From Citrobacter werkmanii NBRC 105721 (lineage in GTDB: Bacteria > Pseudomonadota > Gammaproteobacteria > Enterobacterales > Enterobacteriaceae): a stretch of DNA of 64,000 nucleotides. Position 1 is the stretch's first letter. Every line of letters starts with the position of its first letter. The DNA lies in assembly GCA_000759755.1 (NCBI GenBank), contig BBMW01000012.1, positions 1 to 64,000 of the forward strand, in the 5' to 3' direction. A program made the translations under genes and the position numbers. Shown here piece by piece: positions 51,871 through 64,000 of this stretch. The notes beneath the pieces were generated by a model. It searched no databases, was not told where the DNA came from, and saw only the letters and a program-made list of their open reading frames with translations.

Positions 51871-54006
51871 TTACTCGCCCTGTTGGCTTACCGGAGCTTC
51901 CGGTTCGCCTGCAGGCTGAGACTGCTCAGTTGCTTCTTTAATGCTCAGACGTACACGGCCCTGGCGATCAACTTCCAGAACTTTAACCGGTACTTCCTGG
52001 CCCATCTGCAGGTAATCGGTCACTTTCTCAACGCGCTTGTCAGCGATCTGAGAAATGTGTACCAGACCTTCTTTACCGCCACCGATGGCCACGAAGGCAC
52101 CGAAGTCAACGATACGGGTCACTTTACCATTGTAGATACGACCTACTTCGATCTCTGCGGTGATCTCTTCGATACGACGGATAGCATATTTCGCTTTCTC
52201 GCCGTCGGTCGCTGCGATCTTCACAGTACCGTCATCTTCGATTTCGATAGTAGTGCCAGTCTCTTCGGTCAGGGCACGGATAACAGAACCGCCTTTACCG
52301 ATAACGTCTTTAATCTTGTCCGGGCTGATCTTGATGGTGTGGATACGTGGCGCGAATTCAGAGATATCGCCACGCGGCGCGTTAATCGCCTGTTCCATCA
52401 CACCCAGGATGTGCAGACGCGCACCTTTAGCCTGGTTCAGAGCAACCTGCATGATCTCTTTGGTGATACCTTCAATTTTGATATCCATCTGCAGTGCAGA
52501 GATACCGTCGCGGGAACCCGCCACTTTGAAGTCCATATCGCCCAGGTGGTCTTCGTCGCCCAGGATGTCAGACAGAACAACATAGTTGTCGCCTTCTTTC
52601 ACCAGACCCATCGCGATACCCGCAACGGCGGCTTTGATCGGCACGCCTGCGTCCATCAGCGCAAGGGAAGCCCCGCATACGGAAGCCATGGAAGAAGAAC
52701 CGTTAGATTCGGTGATTTCAGAAACCACACGCACGGTGTACGGGAATTTATCCAGTTCCGGCATCACTGCCAGCACGCCACGTTTCGCCAGGCGACCATG
52801 ACCAATCTCACGGCGCTTCGGAGAACCGACCATACCGGTTTCGCCTACGCAGTACGGAGGGAAGTTGTAGTGGAACAGGAAGTTGTCAGTACGCTCGCCC
52901 ATCAGTTCGTCGAGGTTCTGCGCATCACGGGTGGTGCCCAGGGTCGCAGTGACCAGCGCCTGAGTTTCGCCACGGGTGAACAGTGCGGAGCCGTGGGTAC
53001 GCGGCAGAACGCCGGTGCGCACGTCCAGACCACGGATCATGTCTTTTTCACGGCCATCGATACGCGGCTCGCCTGCCAGTACGCGGCTACGAACAACGTT
53101 TTTCTCGATAGCGTGCAGGATTTCACCCAGTTCGTTAGCGTCCAGGGTTTCATCTTCAGCCACCAGAGTCGCGATGGTTTCAGATTTGATCACATCAACC
53201 TGAGCGTAACGCTCTTGTTTGTCGGTGATACGGTAAGCATCGCTCAGACGAGCTTCTGCCAGTGCGGCAACGCGCGCGTTCAGCGCTTCGTTGACGGCTT
53301 CTGGCTGCCAGTCCCAACGCGGTTTGCCGGCTTCTTTCGCCAGCTCGTTGATAGCCTGAATAACAACCTGCTGCTGTTCGTGACCGAATACTACAGCGCC
53401 CAACATCTGGTCTTCGCTCAGCAGTTCAGCTTCGGATTCAACCATCAGTACGGCAGCTTCGGTACCGGCAACAACCAGGTCCAGCTTGCTTTCTTTCAGT
53501 TCATCCTGAGTCGGGTTCAGTACGTACTGGTCATTGATATAACCAACACGTGCAGCACCGATCGGGCCGTTGAATGGGATGCCAGACAGCGTCAGCGCAG
53601 CGGATGCGCCGATCATTGCCACGATATCCGGGTTAACCTGTGGGTTAACAGAAACAACGGTCGCGATAACCTGAACTTCGTTAACGAACCCTTCCGGGAA
53701 CAGCGGGCGAACCGGGCGGTCAATCAGACGCGCGATCAGGGTTTCGCCTTCGCTCGGACGGCCTTCACGACGGAAGAAGCTACCCGGGATACGGCCAGCA
53801 GCGTAGGTACGCTCCTGGTAGTTAACGGTCAGCGGGAAAAAGTCCTGGCCTGGTTTCGCTTTTTTCTGGCCAACAACGGTAACGAATACTGCAGTGTCAT
53901 CCATGCTAACCATAACAGCGGCAGTCGCCTGACGCGCCATCATGCCGGTTTCCAGCGTAACGGTATGCTGACCGTACTGGAATTTACGAACGATCGGATT
54001 AAGCAA
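51871..54006 (-). CDS. pnp: Polynucleotide phosphorylase PNPase
   Basis: 3'-5' phosphorolytic exoribonuclease of 711 residues, degradosome core subunit. Two RNase PH domains (about 1-225 and 310-545) around a helical linker, then KH ([20 protein letters not shown]) and S1 ([20 protein letters not shown]) domains and an acidic tail. TTG start at 54006 after AGGA at seven bases, as in E. coli. The leader is subject to RNase III autocontrol in E. coli. Confidence 0.97.
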   Translation of the reverse strand: MLNPIVRKFQYGQHTVTLETGMMARQATAAVMVSMDDTAVFVTVVGQKKAKPGQDFFPLTVNYQERTYAAGRIPGSFFRREGRPSEGETLIARLIDRPVRPLFPEGFVNEVQVIATVVSVNPQVNPDIVAMIGASAALTLSGIPFNGPIGAARVGYINDQYVLNPTQDELKESKLDLVVAGTEAAVLMVESEAELLSEDQMLGAVVFGHEQQQVVIQAINELAKEAGKPRWDWQPEAVNEALNARVAALAEARLSDAYRITDKQERYAQVDVIKSETIATLVAEDETLDANELGEILHAIEKNVVRSRVLAGEPRIDGREKDMIRGLDVRTGVLPRTHGSALFTRGETQALVTATLGTTRDAQNLDELMGERTDNFLFHYNFPPYCVGETGMVGSPKRREIGHGRLAKRGVLAVMPELDKFPYTVRVVSEITESNGSSSMASVCGASLALMDAGVPIKAAVAGIAMGLVKEGDNYVVLSDILGDEDHLGDMDFKVAGSRDGISALQMDIKIEGITKEIMQVALNQAKGARLHILGVMEQAINAPRGDISEFAPRIHTIKISPDKIKDVIGKGGSVIRALTEETGTTIEIEDDGTVKIAATDGEKAKYAIRRIEEITAEIEVGRIYNGKVTRIVDFGAFVAIGGGKEGLVHISQIADKRVEKVTDYLQMGQEVPVKVLEVDRQGRVRLSIKEATEQSQPAGEPEAPVSQQGE

Positions 54007-54062
54007 AATAATATCCTTTCTCTATTTTTTGACGGCACATTTTTGCGCCATCGTTAATACCC

Positions 54063-54236
54063 GATCTTCTGCGCATCCTCGCGACTAATGACAACCCTAA
54101 CCCATACGCATGAGTAAAGCCTCTCATTAGCCGCGCGAACCTCTGCAACGGAAGATCATTCATAGCAACAATACATTAGTTTCCAGCGAATTGCTGCCAT
54201 CTGCTGGAAAAAAGGGGCCATGAAGGCCCCCTCTTT
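54063..54236 (+). ncRNA. sraG: Possible SraG small RNA, antisense to the pnp leader
   Basis: E. coli encodes SraG on the opposite strand of the rpsO-pnp gap, and this gap has the same length (246 bases). The plus strand ends in a hairpin GGGGCC-ATGAA-GGCCCC followed by CTCTTTCT, a weak terminator. Ends are taken by analogy in position, not by sequence alignment. Confidence 0.4.
54206..54232 (-). terminator. rpsO terminator (rpsO-pnp)
   Basis: Minus strand GGGGCC, loop TTCAT, GGCCCC, then TTTTTT. Known in E. coli to end rpsO transcripts partly, with read-through into pnp. Confidence 0.93.
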
Positions 54237-54252
54237 CTGAAACTCGAAAGAA

Positions 54253-54711
<459 letters not shown>

Positions 54712-54795
54712 GCCACGCAGATTGTTAAACAATTTACGCGACGTTAAGCGGCAGTATTCTACTCGCAGCGCCCTTTTATCGCAAGACGGAGAGCG

Positions 54796-55740
54796 TTATG
54801 CCGGATATTCAACCACCAGGCGACGGGGGGCGACACGACCTTCATCGTCGATCTCCCCCATGCCGATAAATTTTCCGTCATCGCCTTCCGTCACACGCAC
54901 CAGGCCTTCCAGCGGGACACCTGTCGTACGTACCGGGTTACCATTTTTAAAGTAAACCGACGATGTTAAAGGCAAATTAACAACAGGATAGTCCGATGCT
55001 GGACTGTCCATTGGCATCAGCAAGGGATCAAGCAACTGAGCGGCCGGAATGTTCTGCTGCTCAGCCTGTTCAACCAGCTCGCGCAAGTGTTCCAGCGTCA
55101 CCATACGATCCACCGGGTACTTGCTGACCGTCAGACGACGCAGGTACGTTACGTGCGCACCACAGCCGAGCTTCTCGCCCAGATCGTCGATAATAGTGCG
55201 AATATAGGTACCTTTGGAGCAGTGAACTTCCAGCTCCAGCTCGTTACCTTCATGGCGAATAAACAGCAGCTCATAGACGGTAATCGGGCGCGCTTCACGC
55301 GGCACTTCAATACCCTGACGCGCATATTCGTACAGCTTTTTACCCTGATACTTCAGCGCCGAATACATTGACGGAATCTGCTCGATATCGCCGCGGAAAG
55401 TCTCCAGCGCGCTCGCAAGTTGCTCTGCGCTGAAGGTTACGGGACGTTCCTGCACGATTTGCCCATCGGCATCAGAGGTGTCAGTACGTTGCCCCAGGCG
55501 GGCTACTACGCGATAGCGTTTGTCAGAATCCAGCAAATACTGCGAAAACTTCGTCGCTTCACCGAGGCAGATGGGCAGCATGCCCGTCGCCAGCGGATCC
55601 AGCGCGCCGGTATGACCCGCACGGTTGGCATTGTAGATGCGCTTTACTTTTTGCAGTACGTCATTGCTGGACATGCCCTGCGGCTTATCCAGCAGCAGGA
55701 CACCGTGAATGTCGCGACCACGACGACGAGGACGACTCAT
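54796..55740 (-). CDS. truB: tRNA pseudouridine-55 synthase TruB
   Basis: 314 residues. Catalytic aspartate Asp48 in [28 protein letters not shown] motif [15 protein letters not shown], and a C-terminal PUA domain (about 250-314). It makes pseudouridine 55 in the T-loop of tRNAs and acts as a tRNA chaperone. Its ATG shares a base with the rbfA stop. Confidence 0.98.
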   Translation of the reverse strand: MSRPRRRGRDIHGVLLLDKPQGMSSNDVLQKVKRIYNANRAGHTGALDPLATGMLPICLGEATKFSQYLLDSDKRYRVVARLGQRTDTSDADGQIVQERPVTFSAEQLASALETFRGDIEQIPSMYSALKYQGKKLYEYARQGIEVPREARPITVYELLFIRHEGNELELEVHCSKGTYIRTIIDDLGEKLGCGAHVTYLRRLTVSKYPVDRMVTLEHLRELVEQAEQQNIPAAQLLDPLLMPMDSPASDYPVVNLPLTSSVYFKNGNPVRTTGVPLEGLVRVTEGDDGKFIGMGEIDDEGRVAPRRLVVEYPA

Positions 55741-56144
55741 CAGTCCCCCTTGCTGTCGTCCGCTGGGTTCACACGACGTTCATCGTCATGTTTTACCACG
55801 CTGGTCACCAGGTTAGACATACGCATCCCTTCAACCAACGAGTTGTCGTAGAAGAAGGTCAGTTCAGGCACGATACGCAGACGCATCGCTTTCCCGAGCA
55901 GGGAGCGGATAAAACCAGAGGCTTCCTGCAGGGCCTTAATGCCGTTTTTCACAGCCGCTTCGTCCTGGTCGTTAAGGAAAGTCACGAATACTTTGGCATA
56001 CGCCAGGTCACGGGACATCTCAACACCCGATACGGTGGTCATCATGCCAACACGCGGGTCTTTGATTTCGCGTTGCAGGATGAGTGCGATTTCTTTCTGC
56101 ATTTCCTGCGCCACACGCTGCGGGCGACCAAATTCTTTCGCCAT
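55740..56144 (-). CDS. rbfA: Ribosome-binding factor A
   Basis: 134 residues (E. coli 133), a KH-fold protein needed for late 30S maturation and cold adaptation. [20 protein letters not shown] and [15 protein letters not shown] are characteristic. It overlaps truB by one base. A hairpin and a REP-like unit separate it from infB. Confidence 0.98.
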   Translation of the reverse strand: MAKEFGRPQRVAQEMQKEIALILQREIKDPRVGMMTTVSGVEMSRDLAYAKVFVTFLNDQDEAAVKNGIKALQEASGFIRSLLGKAMRLRIVPELTFFYDNSLVEGMRMSNLVTSVVKHDDERRVNPADDSKGD

Positions 56145-56167
56145 AATAAATTCTCCAGAATAAAGAC

Positions 56168-56193
56168 AAAAAAGGGGCCATAAGCCCCTTTTT
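56168..56193. terminator. Hairpin between infB and rbfA
   Basis: AAAAAAGGGGC, loop CATAA, GCCCCTTTTT. It looks like a terminator on both strands, though infB-rbfA-truB is normally one transcript, so it is probably partial. Confidence 0.75.
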
Positions 56194-56200
56194 AAATTTC

Positions 56201-56229
56201 TTGCCGGGTGGCGCTTCGCTTACCCGGCC
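56201..56229. repeat. Short REP-like palindrome
   Basis: TTGCCGGGTGGCGC, TTCG, then CTTACCCGGCC: a single degenerate REP unit between rbfA and infB. Confidence 0.7.
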
Positions 56230-56290
56230 AACACCTAATCATCTTCTAAGAATTTTGGGCTGCAAATTGCGGTCCAAAAGACGACGAAGA

Positions 56291-58981
56291 TTATGCGATG
56301 GTACGTTTGATCTCGATAATCTCGAACACTTCGATCATATCGCCAACGCGAACGTCGTTGTAGTTCTTAACGCCGATACCACATTCCATACCGTTACGGA
56401 CTTCGTTAACGTCATCTTTGAAGCGGCGCAGGGATTCCAGCTCGCCTTCATAGATAACCACGTTGTCGCGCAGGACGCGGATTGGGTTGTGACGCTTGAT
56501 AGTACCTTCGGTAACCATACAGCCCGCGATCGCACCGAATTTCGGCGATTTGAACACGTCGCGCACTTCAGCCAGACCGATGATCTGCTGTTTCAGTTCC
56601 GGAGACAGCATACCGCTCATTGCCGCTTTCACTTCGTCGATCAGATGATAGATGACGGAGTAGTAACGCAGATCCAGACTTTCGGATTCGATCACTTTAC
56701 GAGCAGAAGCATCAGCACGGACGTTGAAGCCAACCAGAATCGCGTTGGACGCCGCAGCCAGGGTTGCGTCGGTTTCGGTGATACCACCTACGCCGGAACC
56801 GATGATCTTCACTTTCACTTCGTCGGTAGACAGTTTCAGTAAGGAGTCGGAGATCGCTTCTACAGAACCCTGTACGTCAGCTTTCAGTACGACGTTCACT
56901 TCGTGAACTTCGCCATCGGTCATGTTGGCGAACATGTTCTCAAGTTTAGATTTCTGCTGACGAGCCAGTTTAACTTCACGGAATTTGCCCTGACGATACA
57001 GTGCAACTTCACGGGCTTTCTTCTCGTCACGCACCACGGTCACTTCGTCACCGGCAGCCGGAACACCGGACAGACCGAGGATTTCCACTGGAATGGACGG
57101 ACCTGCTTCCAGAACTTCCTGACCCAGTTCGTTACGCATCGCACGCACGCGGCCGTATTCGAAGCCACACAGTACGATGTCGCCTTTATGCAGCGTACCT
57201 TCGCGTACCAGAACGGTAGCAACCGGACCACGACCTTTATCCAGGAAGGATTCGATTACCGCGCCGCTCGCCATACCTTTACGAACAGCTTTCAGCTCCA
57301 GCACTTCGGCCTGCAGCAGGATCGCATCCAGCAGTTCGTCGATACCGGTACCGGCTTTCGCAGAAACATGAACGAACTGGCTCTCGCCGCCCCACTCTTC
57401 CGGCATGATGCCGTACTGGGACAGTTCGTTTTTAACGCGATCCGGATCTGCTTCTGGTTTATCGATTTTGTTGACTGCAACCACCACCGGCACACCTGCC
57501 GCTTTCGCGTGCTGGATAGCTTCGATGGTCTGCGGCATCACGCCGTCGTCTGCTGCAACAACCAGAACCACGATATCCGTTGCCTGAGCACCACGAGCAC
57601 GCATGGAGGTAAACGCGGCGTGACCCGGGGTATCCAGGAAGGTGATCATACCGTTGTCAGTTTCAACGTGGTACGCACCGATGTGCTGGGTAATGCCGCC
57701 CGCTTCGCCAGAAGCCACTTTCGTGGAACGAATGTAGTCCAGCAGGGAGGTTTTACCGTGGTCAACGTGACCCATGATGGTTACAACCGGTGCGCGCGGT
57801 TCAGCCGCAGCGCCGGTGTCACGGTCGCTCATTACTGCTTCTTCCAGCTCGTTTTCACGACGCAGGATAACTTTGTGGCCCATCTCTTCGGCAACCAGCT
57901 GTGCGGTTTCCTGGTCGATGACCTGGTTGATGGTCGCCATAGCGCCCAGTTTCATCATCGCTTTGATGACCTGAGAGCCTTTCACCGCCATCTTGTTAGC
58001 CAGTTCGCCAACGGTGATGGTTTCGCCGATCACAACGTCACGGTTAACAGCCTGAGCTGGCTTCTGGAAGCCCTGCTGCAGAGCGGAACCTTTACGCTGT
58101 TTACCGCCTTTACCACCACGAACTGCGGCGCGCGCTTCTTCACGGTCGGCTTTCGATTCAGCGTGTTTGTTGCCTTTCTTCGCCGGACGCGCGGCTTTCG
58201 CGCTGCGAGTACGGCCACGGCCGCCTTCTACTTCACGATCGTTTTCGTCTTCCGCCTGGCGAGCGTGCTGAGAAGTCGTGACGTGATAATCGCTGGTATC
58301 TTCAACAGGTTCAGCGTTATTCACACCATTTTTCTCGTTTTCTTCCGCCATACGGCGAGCTTCTTCCGCTACGCGGCGAGCTTCTTCTTCAAGCTTGCGA
58401 CGTGCTTCTTCTTCCGCTTTACGTTTCAGTTCTGCGGCTTCATTTTCACGGCGGGCTTTTTCGGCCTGGGCGGTTTTAGTCATATCGTCGGTCTGTTGAT
58501 TGCTCACTTTGTCTTTTTCCGCAGCTTCACGTTTCGCTTTATCAGCGGCTTCACGCTTAGCTTGTTCTGCGGCCTCACGTTCGGCTTTTTGTTGCGCCTC
58601 GCGTTTGGCAGCTTCTTCTGCCTCACGACGGGCTTGCTCTTCCGCTTCACGCTGCGCCTGCTCTTCCGCGGCCAGGCGTTCAGCCTCTTGCGGATCGCGT
58701 TTCACAAAGGTGCGTGTCTTGCGGACTTCGATTTGTACCGATTTGCTTTTCCCACCGGTACCTGGAATATTGAGAGTACTGCGCGTTTTACGCTGCAATG
58801 TCAACTTATCCGGCGCTGAGCCGTTCTCACGGTTCAGATGCGCCAGTAAGGTTTGTTTCTCTTGTGCGGACACAGAGTCATCAGCAGACTTACGGATACC
58901 TGCATCAGCAAATTGCTGTACCAGGCGATCCACGGAGGTCTGTATCTCTGCAGCCAGCGTTTTTACGGTTACATCTGTCAT
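56291..58981 (-). CDS. infB: Translation initiation factor IF-2
   Basis: 896 residues (E. coli 890). N-terminal IF2N domain, a long Ala/Glu/Arg coiled region (about 105-215), G domain with [22 protein letters not shown] and NKID, then domains II-IV ending KRTIA. It delivers fMet-tRNA to the 30S P site and drives subunit joining. E. coli also uses internal starts to make shorter forms. It lies 24 bases after nusA. Confidence 0.98.
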   Translation of the reverse strand: MTDVTVKTLAAEIQTSVDRLVQQFADAGIRKSADDSVSAQEKQTLLAHLNRENGSAPDKLTLQRKTRSTLNIPGTGGKSKSVQIEVRKTRTFVKRDPQEAERLAAEEQAQREAEEQARREAEEAAKREAQQKAEREAAEQAKREAADKAKREAAEKDKVSNQQTDDMTKTAQAEKARRENEAAELKRKAEEEARRKLEEEARRVAEEARRMAEENEKNGVNNAEPVEDTSDYHVTTSQHARQAEDENDREVEGGRGRTRSAKAARPAKKGNKHAESKADREEARAAVRGGKGGKQRKGSALQQGFQKPAQAVNRDVVIGETITVGELANKMAVKGSQVIKAMMKLGAMATINQVIDQETAQLVAEEMGHKVILRRENELEEAVMSDRDTGAAAEPRAPVVTIMGHVDHGKTSLLDYIRSTKVASGEAGGITQHIGAYHVETDNGMITFLDTPGHAAFTSMRARGAQATDIVVLVVAADDGVMPQTIEAIQHAKAAGVPVVVAVNKIDKPEADPDRVKNELSQYGIMPEEWGGESQFVHVSAKAGTGIDELLDAILLQAEVLELKAVRKGMASGAVIESFLDKGRGPVATVLVREGTLHKGDIVLCGFEYGRVRAMRNELGQEVLEAGPSIPVEILGLSGVPAAGDEVTVVRDEKKAREVALYRQGKFREVKLARQQKSKLENMFANMTDGEVHEVNVVLKADVQGSVEAISDSLLKLSTDEVKVKIIGSGVGGITETDATLAAASNAILVGFNVRADASARKVIESESLDLRYYSVIYHLIDEVKAAMSGMLSPELKQQIIGLAEVRDVFKSPKFGAIAGCMVTEGTIKRHNPIRVLRDNVVIYEGELESLRRFKDDVNEVRNGMECGIGVKNYNDVRVGDMIEVFEIIEIKRTIA

Positions 58982-59005
58982 ACTGTTCCTTCCTGCTACA
59001 GTTTA

Positions 59006-60493
59006 TTACGCTTCATCACCGAACCAGCAAATATTACGGGCAGCCATAATCAGCTCACCGGCTTTTTCGTCGGTCAACCCTTCGATATCAGCCAGATCAT
59101 CAATGCCCTGTTCGGCGAGATCTTCCAGCGTACAAACACCACGGGCAGCCAGTTTAAAGGCCATATCGCGATCCAATCCTTCCAGATTCAGCAGATCGTC
59201 AGCCGGTTTGTTATCACCGAGGCTTTCTTCCTGGGCCAGTGCCAGAGTGGTCAGTGCGTTTTTAGCACGCTCGCGCAGCGCTTCAACGGTCTGTTCATCG
59301 AGGCCGTCAATTTCCAGCAGTTCTTTCATTGGCACGTAGGCCAGTTCTTCCAGCGTCGCAAAACCTTCTTCCACCAGAACTGTCGCGAAATCTTCATCGA
59401 TATCGAGATATTTGGTGAAGGTATCGATGGCTGCATGTGCTTCAGCCTGATGCTTCGCTTGCAGGTCATCAACGGTCATTACGTTGAGTTCCCAACCGCT
59501 CAGTTGTGAAGCCAGGCGGACGTTCTGACCGTTACGTCCAATCGCCTGAGCCAGGTTACCGGCTTCAACCGCGATATCCATGGTGTGTTTGTCTTCATCC
59601 ACCACGATAGAAGCGACATCTGCTGGCGCCATTGCGTTAATCACGAACTGCGCCGGGTTATCATCCCACAGGACGATATCGATACGCTCGCCGCCCAGTT
59701 CGGTAGAGACCGCCTGAACGCGCGCACCGCGCATACCCACACACGCGCCGACCGGATCAATACGCTTGTCGTTGGTCTTAACAGCGATTTTCGCACGAGA
59801 GCCAGGATCGCGAGCAGCCGCTTTAATTTCAATCACTTCTTCGCCAATTTCTGGCACTTCAATGCGGAACAGCTCAACCAGCATTTCCGGTTTGGAACGG
59901 GTTACGAACAGTTGCGCACCGCGCGCTTCCGGGCGCACAGAGTACAGAACGCCACGAATACGGTCGCCAGGGCGGAAGTTTTCACGCGGCAGCATGTCTT
60001 CACGCAGGATCACGGCTTCAGCATTGCTGCCCAGATCCAGGGAAATGTTGTCACGGTTAACTTTTTTCACCACACCCGTAACGATTTCGCCTTCGTGTTC
60101 GCGGAACTGATCAACAACCATTGCGCGTTCAGCTTCACGTACTTTCTGTACGATAACCTGTTTCGCAGTCTGGGTGGTGATACGGTCAAAGGTGACAGAT
60201 TCAATCTGATCTTCAACATAGTCGCCCACGTTCAGGCTTTCGTCTTCGAAGCGTGCCGCTTCCAGCGTAATTTCTTTAGTTGGCTGGGTAACTTCTTCTA
60301 CGATTACCCAACGACGGAAGGTATCGAAATCACCGCTTTTACGATCGATTTCTACACGGACGTCGATCTCTTGCTCATATTTTTTCTTTGTTGCTGTAGC
60401 CAGCGCACTTTCCAGCGCTTCAAAAATTTTCTCGCGTGGCAGCGCTTTTTCGTTGGATACGGCTTCAACAACAGCCAAAATTTCTTTGTTCAT
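59006..60493 (-). CDS. nusA: Transcription termination/antitermination factor NusA
   Basis: 495 residues. N-terminal RNA-polymerase-binding domain, S1 (about 135-200), two KH domains ([20 protein letters not shown] and [17 protein letters not shown]) and two acidic C-terminal repeats. It modulates pausing, intrinsic termination and Nus antitermination. Second gene in rimP-nusA-infB. Confidence 0.98.
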   Translation of the reverse strand: MNKEILAVVEAVSNEKALPREKIFEALESALATATKKKYEQEIDVRVEIDRKSGDFDTFRRWVIVEEVTQPTKEITLEAARFEDESLNVGDYVEDQIESVTFDRITTQTAKQVIVQKVREAERAMVVDQFREHEGEIVTGVVKKVNRDNISLDLGSNAEAVILREDMLPRENFRPGDRIRGVLYSVRPEARGAQLFVTRSKPEMLVELFRIEVPEIGEEVIEIKAAARDPGSRAKIAVKTNDKRIDPVGACVGMRGARVQAVSTELGGERIDIVLWDDNPAQFVINAMAPADVASIVVDEDKHTMDIAVEAGNLAQAIGRNGQNVRLASQLSGWELNVMTVDDLQAKHQAEAHAAIDTFTKYLDIDEDFATVLVEEGFATLEELAYVPMKELLEIDGLDEQTVEALRERAKNALTTLALAQEESLGDNKPADDLLNLEGLDRDMAFKLAARGVCTLEDLAEQGIDDLADIEGLTDEKAGELIMAARNICWFGDEA

Positions 60494-60521
60494 CGCGGGC
60501 TTTTCACCTCAATCCAGACTG

Positions 60522-60974
60522 TTAAAAGTGGGGAACCAGGTTCGCCTTCTGGATATTACTCAGCGCGAACACTTCATCTTTACCTTCGACTGTGACCGTG
60601 ATCATCTCACCGTCCACCGCTTTGATAACGCCCAGCCATTTACGACGGTTTTGTACCGCCATACGAAGAACCAGCGTGACTTCTTCCCCCAGGAAACGCA
60701 CGTAGTGTTCAGCAGTGAACAGAGGACGGTCGAGACCCGGCGAGGAAACTTCCAGGTTATAGGCAACGGTGATTGGGTCTTCGACATCCATCACGGCGCT
60801 TACCTGATGGCTCACATCAGCACAATCATCAACATTGATGCCATCTTCACTATCAATATAGATGCGCAGTGTGGATGTGCGACCGCGAATAAATTCGATG
60901 CCGACCAGTTCGTAGCCCAGGGCTTCAACCGGTGCTGTAATCATCTCTGTTAATTTTTGCTCTAATGTGGACAA
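60522..60974 (-). CDS. rimP: Ribosome maturation factor RimP
   Basis: 150 residues, needed for 30S maturation (S12 region). [20 protein letters not shown] start, [15 protein letters not shown] motif. The start is a TTG at 60974, five bases after GGGGG, as in E. coli; an ATG at 60986 would put that ribosome site inside the gene. First protein gene of the metY-rimP-nusA-infB transcript. Confidence 0.95.
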   Translation of the reverse strand: MSTLEQKLTEMITAPVEALGYELVGIEFIRGRTSTLRIYIDSEDGINVDDCADVSHQVSAVMDVEDPITVAYNLEVSSPGLDRPLFTAEHYVRFLGEEVTLVLRMAVQNRRKWLGVIKAVDGEMITVTVEGKDEVFALSNIQKANLVPHF

Positions 60975-60992
60975 GCCCACCCCCAAGACATA

Positions 60993-61012
60993 AAAAAAGG
61001 GCCTAAAGCCCA
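60993..61012 (-). terminator. Leader hairpin before rimP
   Basis: Minus strand GGGC, TTTA, GGCCC, then TTTTTTT, 20 bases upstream of rimP. Short stem; likely a weak or partial terminator within the leader. Confidence 0.6.
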
Positions 61013-61033
61013 GTTATTCTGTAGTCAGATAAC

Positions 61034-61059
61034 AAAAAACCCCGATAAATCGGGGCTTT
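61034..61059 (-). terminator. metY terminator
   Basis: Minus strand CCCCGAT, TT, ATCGGGG, then TTTTTTG. It follows metY and must be partly read through for rimP-nusA-infB expression. Confidence 0.85.
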
Positions 61060-61181
61060 AGATAACTGAACCCTATAACCGCACCTGCGGTTCGGAGAAC
61101 CTTCCGAAAGAATTTTTTTCAAATCCAGCTACGAAGGCCTAAGTCTTCACAGTATATTTGAAAAAGAACTCTAAGGGAAAG

Positions 61182-61258
<77 letters not shown>

Positions 61259-61313
61259 CCTGAAACGTGGCAAATTTTACTCGTTTTGGGTAAAAAATGC
61301 AAATACTGCTGGG

Positions 61314-61334
61314 ATTTGGTACCGAGGACGGGAC
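61314..61334 (-). other. Fragment matching the 3' end of tRNA-Leu
   Basis: ATTTGGTACCGAGGACGGGAC matches leuU 3'-end sequence at 63130-63150 in 20 of 21 bases, in the same orientation, including the CCA complement. The rest of a tRNA is absent. It may be a tRNA-gene remnant or an old integration-site copy. Confidence 0.65.
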
Positions 61335-61505
61335 GTAAAATCTGCACACAGTATATTGATTCACTATGCGTTATGTCAACCTTGTTACGACTATGCAAAT
61401 CAATGAATGCCTACCAGCGCATCTCCAGCAAGATAAATATGCCATCCGCGCCGCTATTTAACGAAATTGTCACTAAACTCTTCCTGTCATCCAGAAAAGA
61501 TGATT

Positions 61506-62936
<1,431 letters not shown>

Positions 62937-62950
62937 ACATTCAGCATTCT

Positions 62951-62974
62951 AAGGCCGCGAAAGCGGCCTTTTTT
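62951..62974 (+). terminator. argG terminator
   Basis: AAGGCCGC, tetraloop GAAA, GCGGCCTT, then TTTT, 15 bases after argG. Confidence 0.95.
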
Positions 62975-62992
62975 ATGCGCGGAATATAAGGT

Positions 62993-63075
62993 GTCTGTAG
63001 GCCTGATAAACGTAGCTCAATCTGGCGTTGTAATAATGTCGGATGGCGGCGTAAACGCCTTATCCGACCTACAGA
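62993..63075. repeat. REP pair between argG and leuU
   Basis: TGTCTGTAGGCCTGATAAACG paired with TGTCGGATGGCGGCG and CGCCTTATCCGACCTACAG. It occupies the interval where E. coli K-12 has yhbX (eptC), which is absent. Confidence 0.85.
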
Positions 63076-63094
63076 CAACCATAAATAACAGACG

Positions 63095-63126
63095 AAAAAA
63101 AAGACGCTTTGCAGCGTCTTTTTTTT
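63095..63126. terminator. leuU terminator
   Basis: AAAAAAAAGACGC, TTTGCA, GCGTCTTTTTTTT. On the minus strand it closes secG-leuU; the A/T symmetry allows both directions. Confidence 0.92.
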
Positions 63127-63132
63127 GGAATT

Positions 63133-63219
63133 TGGTACCGAGGATGGGACTCGAACCCACAAGCCCGTTAGGGCACTACCACCTCAAGGTAGCGTGTCTA
63201 CCAATTCCACCACCTCGGT
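63133..63219 (-). tRNA. leuU: tRNA-Leu (GAG)
   Basis: 87-nt class II tRNA on the minus strand. It begins ACCGAGGTGGTGGAATTGG, has anticodon GAG in ACCTTGAGGT, a long variable arm, GGTTCGAGTCC T-loop and ends CCTCGGTACCA. The first base is A, pairing with T72, where I recall G in E. coli. It lies between secG and its terminator. Confidence 0.96.
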
Positions 63220-63228
63220 ACAGAATAC

Positions 63229-63561
63229 TTAGTGTGGGATATCGCTGGTCGGCTGAGCCGGAGCAGCTGGCTGAGTTTGCTCGGTTTTCGCCGGTGCGCT
63301 CAGATTTTCCCACTCACTTCCTTTATTGGTCTTATTGCTGTTCATGTTACCCAGCACCAGACTGATGATGAAGAACAAGGTTCCCAATACAGCTGTCATA
63401 CGGGTCATGAAGTTACCAGAACCACTTGAACCAAACAGAGTACCAGAAGCGCCTGCGCCAAAAGAGGCTCCCATATCAGCGCCTTTACCTTGCTGCAGCA
63501 TGATCAAGCCTACCAGGCCAATTGCCACAATAAGGAAAACTACTAAAAGAGCTTCGTGCAT
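63229..63561 (-). CDS. secG: Preprotein translocase subunit SecG
   Basis: 110 residues. Two membrane segments (LLVVFLIVAIGLVGLIML and MTAVLGTLFFIISLVLG) around a Gly/Ser-rich loop GASFGAGASGTLFGSSGSGN. SecG assists SecYEG protein export. Start at 63561 (MHEALL); E. coli has MYEALL. The frame stays open upstream to 63756, but the family length sets this start. leuU follows ten bases after the stop. Confidence 0.97.
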   Translation of the reverse strand: MHEALLVVFLIVAIGLVGLIMLQQGKGADMGASFGAGASGTLFGSSGSGNFMTRMTAVLGTLFFIISLVLGNMNSNKTNKGSEWENLSAPAKTEQTQPAAPAQPTSDIPH

Positions 63562-63728
63562 AATCAACCTGTTCCTTGCGGAGTTGCCGCGTACAATGCT
63601 TCGACCATTAAAGCGGGAATGTTTACTGTTTCCCACTGAAGCGGGTGTGAATACTAACCAAAGCGAATAACCTTCGCAAGGGCAATTTGTTAGCATTGTA
63701 TCAACTGCGGAAAAAATCGCCATATCAA

Positions 63729-64000
63729 TCAAAAACGCAGCAATTTCTCCCAGCATCTCTGCATGACTGCGCGTTGATCGTCAAGGTTAGCCCATACCAC
63801 AACGGGGATTTCACAAATCAGATCGCCATTTTCTGGCCAACAGTGAATAACTTGCTGATTCACCAACTCTTCCGCCACCATTGATTCGGGTAACCATGCC
63901 ATTCCCATATGGCGCAGCACCATTTCGCGTATCGTTTCACTTAAACCGCTCTCAAAGACTTTTTTCAGGCGCGGACGGACGCGTTGTTCTGCCGGCTCAA
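63729..64000 (-). CDS. LysR-family transcriptional regulator, C-terminal part
   Basis: Open frame running off the right edge; the last about 90 residues are visible. The part VFESGLSETIREMVLRHMGM then AWLPESMVAEELV is typical of the effector-binding domain end of LysR regulators. The DNA-binding half lies outside the window. In E. coli K-12 glmM stands immediately upstream of secG, so this gene marks a different local arrangement. Specific regulon unknown. Confidence 0.8.
   Translation of the reverse strand, partial: EPAEQRVRPRLKKVFESGLSETIREMVLRHMGMAWLPESMVAEELVNQQVIHCWPENGDLICEIPVVVWANLDDQRAVMQRCWEKLLRF

Noticed and set aside
51463-54057. 864-residue plus-strand open frame opposite pnp
   Set aside because: It is the complement of the highly conserved PNPase gene and has no recognisable domain or ribosome site. 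Long antisense frames are common opposite GC-rich, highly expressed genes.
56903-58819. 638-residue plus-strand open frame opposite infB
   Set aside because: Complement of IF-2; its Phe-rich composition mirrors the Glu/Lys/Ala coding strand. No independent evidence of a gene.
59585-60595. 336-residue plus-strand frame opposite nusA and rimP
   Set aside because: Shadow of nusA; spans two real genes and an intergenic gap without a start signal.

Overview
This window is chromosomal DNA of an enterobacterium (Enterobacteriaceae). Nearly every gene matches an Escherichia coli K-12 gene in length, order and overlap, and REP and ERIC repeats typical of enterics lie between genes. It is not K-12. 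The yraHIJK fimbrial genes, yhbX/eptC and tdcR are missing, the aga operon is complete, an extra ABC-transporter operon is present, and a LysR-family gene lies upstream of secG where glmM is expected. A Citrobacter-like organism is my best inference, but only from protein divergence and gene content.

Layout, left to right. 1-519: gene-free, hairpin-rich DNA and a REP. 520-9403: tdcABCDEFG, minus strand, anaerobic threonine/serine degradation to propionate/acetate, with a CRP site. 9404-10590: AT-rich spacer, REPs, and rnpB (RNase P RNA). 10593-16872: glucarate/galactarate genes garPLRK (minus) and divergent garD, with a near-perfect CRP site between them. 17179-24453: accessory sugar cluster with a binding protein, two permeases, an ABC ATPase, a Gfo/Idh/MocA oxidoreductase, a NagK-like ROK kinase and a convergent DeoR-family regulator. 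24687-36272: complete aga operon (agaR; kbaZ-agaVWEFA; agaS-kbaY-agaBCDI) for N-acetylgalactosamine and galactosamine, with two mannose-family PTS permeases. 36414 onward: conserved housekeeping block rsmI, lpoA, yraN, diaA, dolP, yraR, yhbO, yhbP, yhbQ, yhbS, ubiT, ubiU, ubiV, yhbW, mtr, deaD with its 26-codon leader gene yrbN, nlpI, pnp, rpsO, truB, rbfA, infB, nusA, rimP, metY, argG, leuU, secG, and the 3' end of a LysR gene.

How the genes work together. Three adjacent catabolic modules (threonine, hexarates, amino sugars) feed central metabolism. The most interesting part is the accessory ABC/oxidoreductase/kinase cluster. Its DeoR regulator resembles AgaR, and AgaR-like CTTTCGTTTT motifs occur in its control regions as well as in those of aga. 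This suggests, by inference only, that it imports and processes an amino-sugar-containing glycoside whose product enters the neighbouring aga or nag pathways. The right half is the usual transcription/translation block, with known overlaps, leaders and terminators preserved.
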